The position numbers and the translations under genes were made by a program. A stretch of 5,924 bases of DNA, taken from NCBI GenBank assembly GCA_014377155.1, contig JACMQD010000373.1:1-5924 (forward strand). Reading direction: 5' to 3'. The notes below the pieces were generated by a model. It worked only from the letters and a program-made list of their open reading frames with translations. It had not been told where the DNA came from and ran no database searches. Position 1 is the first letter of the stretch. The number at the start of each line of letters is the position of its first letter. The DNA comes from Herminiimonas sp. GTDB taxonomy: Bacteria > Pseudomonadota > Gammaproteobacteria > Burkholderiales > Burkholderiaceae. This document shows, one piece after another, positions 5,255 through 5,924 of the stretch.

Positions 5255-5924
5255 AATCAAAAACCATCGCACAACCACTTCACTTCATTCCTGAACCGCT
5301 CGACAACAAGCGCCTCGCGCACCTGTGCGGGCCGATGGATGAAAACCTGCGGCAAATTTCCTCGGCGCTCGACGTCACCATTTTCCGGCGCGGCGAAAAA
5401 TTCATTGTCGGCGGCACCAATGCCGAACGCGCGGTCGAAATCCTGGAGCAGTTTTACGCGATCGCCAACCGGGTCGTATCGATCGAAGACGTGCAACTGG
5501 CATTGGTCGAGCAGCGCACCAGCCAGGCTTTCGTGGCCGAGCCCGTGACCGTCCGCGCCAGCAAGAAGAAAACGCCGGAAATCGAGATCGAAAGCCCAGT
5601 CCTGAAAACTCGCCGCGCCGATTTGCGTGGCCGTACGCCGCACCAGGTCAGTTATATCAAATCGATCCTCGCGCACGACATCACGTTCGGCGTCGGCCCG
5701 GCCGGCACCGGCAAGACCTATCTTGCAGTAGCGTGTGCGGTCGATGCGCTGGAGCGCGATGCCGTCAAGCGCATCGTGCTGACGCGCCCGGCGGTAGAGG
5801 CCGGCGAGCGTCTGGGCTTCCTGCCCGGCGACCTGGCGCAGAAAGTCGATCCTTACCTGCGCCCGCTGTACGACGCGCTGTATGACTTGCTCGGTTTCGA
5901 TCGCACGCAAAAAATGTTTGAAAA
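5251..5924 (+). CDS. ybeZ: PhoH-family ATPase (YbeZ), 5' part; continues past the window
   Basis: The frame is open from a TTG at 5251 to the end of the window, giving 224 residues of a family that usually has about 320-350. Residues 20-80 form the N-terminal nucleic-acid-binding (KH-like) segment typical of YbeZ/PhoH ([18 protein letters not shown], then [15 protein letters not shown]). The P-loop ATPase domain starts at about 125 ([11 protein letters not shown]). Walker A is GPAGTGKT at 149-156, followed by the family motif [20 protein letters not shown]. Walker B and the C-terminus lie outside. YbeZ is an ATPase that works with the endoribonuclease YbeY in ribosome and rRNA quality control, and miaB-ybeZ-ybeY-ybeX is a conserved order. 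The TTG overlaps the miaB stop (TTGA, 5251-5254) and has no Shine-Dalgarno. The next in-frame ATG (5335) would delete conserved residues, so the TTG start is preferred. The older name phoH is often used, though no phosphate-starvation role is implied. Confidence 0.95.
   Translation, partial: MKSKTIAQPLHFIPEPLDNKRLAHLCGPMDENLRQISSALDVTIFRRGEKFIVGGTNAERAVEILEQFYAIANRVVSIEDVQLALVEQRTSQAFVAEPVTVRASKKKTPEIEIESPVLKTRRADLRGRTPHQVSYIKSILAHDITFGVGPAGTGKTYLAVACAVDALERDAVKRIVLTRPAVEAGERLGFLPGDLAQKVDPYLRPLYDALYDLLGFDRTQKMFE

Noticed and set aside
3851..5910. Long minus-strand open frames opposite miaB and phoH (for example 3851-4666, 4769-5278 and 5257-5910).
   Set aside because: These are mirror frames produced by the codon bias of well-supported + strand genes. 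Their translations are rich in Arg, His, Asp and Gln, without motifs.

Overview
The window reads as a contiguous piece of chromosome from a betaproteobacterium, most likely Burkholderiales and perhaps Oxalobacteraceae. That placement rests on the moderately GC-rich, G/C-ending codon use, the miaB-phoH gene pair, and an ExbD-ExbD-TPR tail of a TonB energising cluster. It is an impression from gene content and protein character; no database comparison was possible. All supported genes are on the + strand and the window is densely coding, except for one gap of about 420 bases.

Region 1 (1-2031) is the end of a TonB/ExbB/ExbD-type inner-membrane motor cluster. It holds the C-terminal end of one ExbD/TolR-family protein, then a complete second ExbD/TolR-family protein, and then a secreted TPR-repeat protein of the kind found beside TonB systems. 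Two RNA hairpins lie between the second exbD and the TPR gene. The second is a textbook Rho-independent terminator that ends only 25 bases before the TPR start codon, so TPR expression probably depends on read-through. A third hairpin sits between the two exbD genes. tonB and exbB would be expected upstream of the window.

Region 2 (2032-3097) carries a MurR/RpiR-family regulator with an N-terminal helix-turn-helix and a C-terminal SIS sugar-phosphate-binding domain. No sugar-metabolism gene is visible next to it, so its regulon cannot be read from context.

Region 3 (3098-3516) has no convincing protein gene. It contains an extended -10 promoter-like element, followed about 55 bases later by a long imperfect inverted repeat ending in a short T-run. 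Together these could define a small RNA of about 125 nt. This is the least explained part of the window and the best place to look for something new.

Region 4 (3517-5924) is a tight operon: a small exported protein of unknown function, miaB (tRNA ms2i6A37 methylthiotransferase), and the 5' two thirds of phoH/ybeZ, which runs off the right edge. The junctions are very tight: a 4-base gap before miaB, and a 4-base overlap between the miaB stop and a TTG start of phoH. Neither miaB nor phoH has a recognisable Shine-Dalgarno sequence, which suggests translational coupling along the operon. ybeY and corC/ybeX would be expected to follow.

I see no CRISPR array, insertion sequence, intact tRNA or rRNA, phage gene or defence system here. 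Apart from the 3.1-3.5 kb gap and the internal terminator, this is ordinary housekeeping chromosome.
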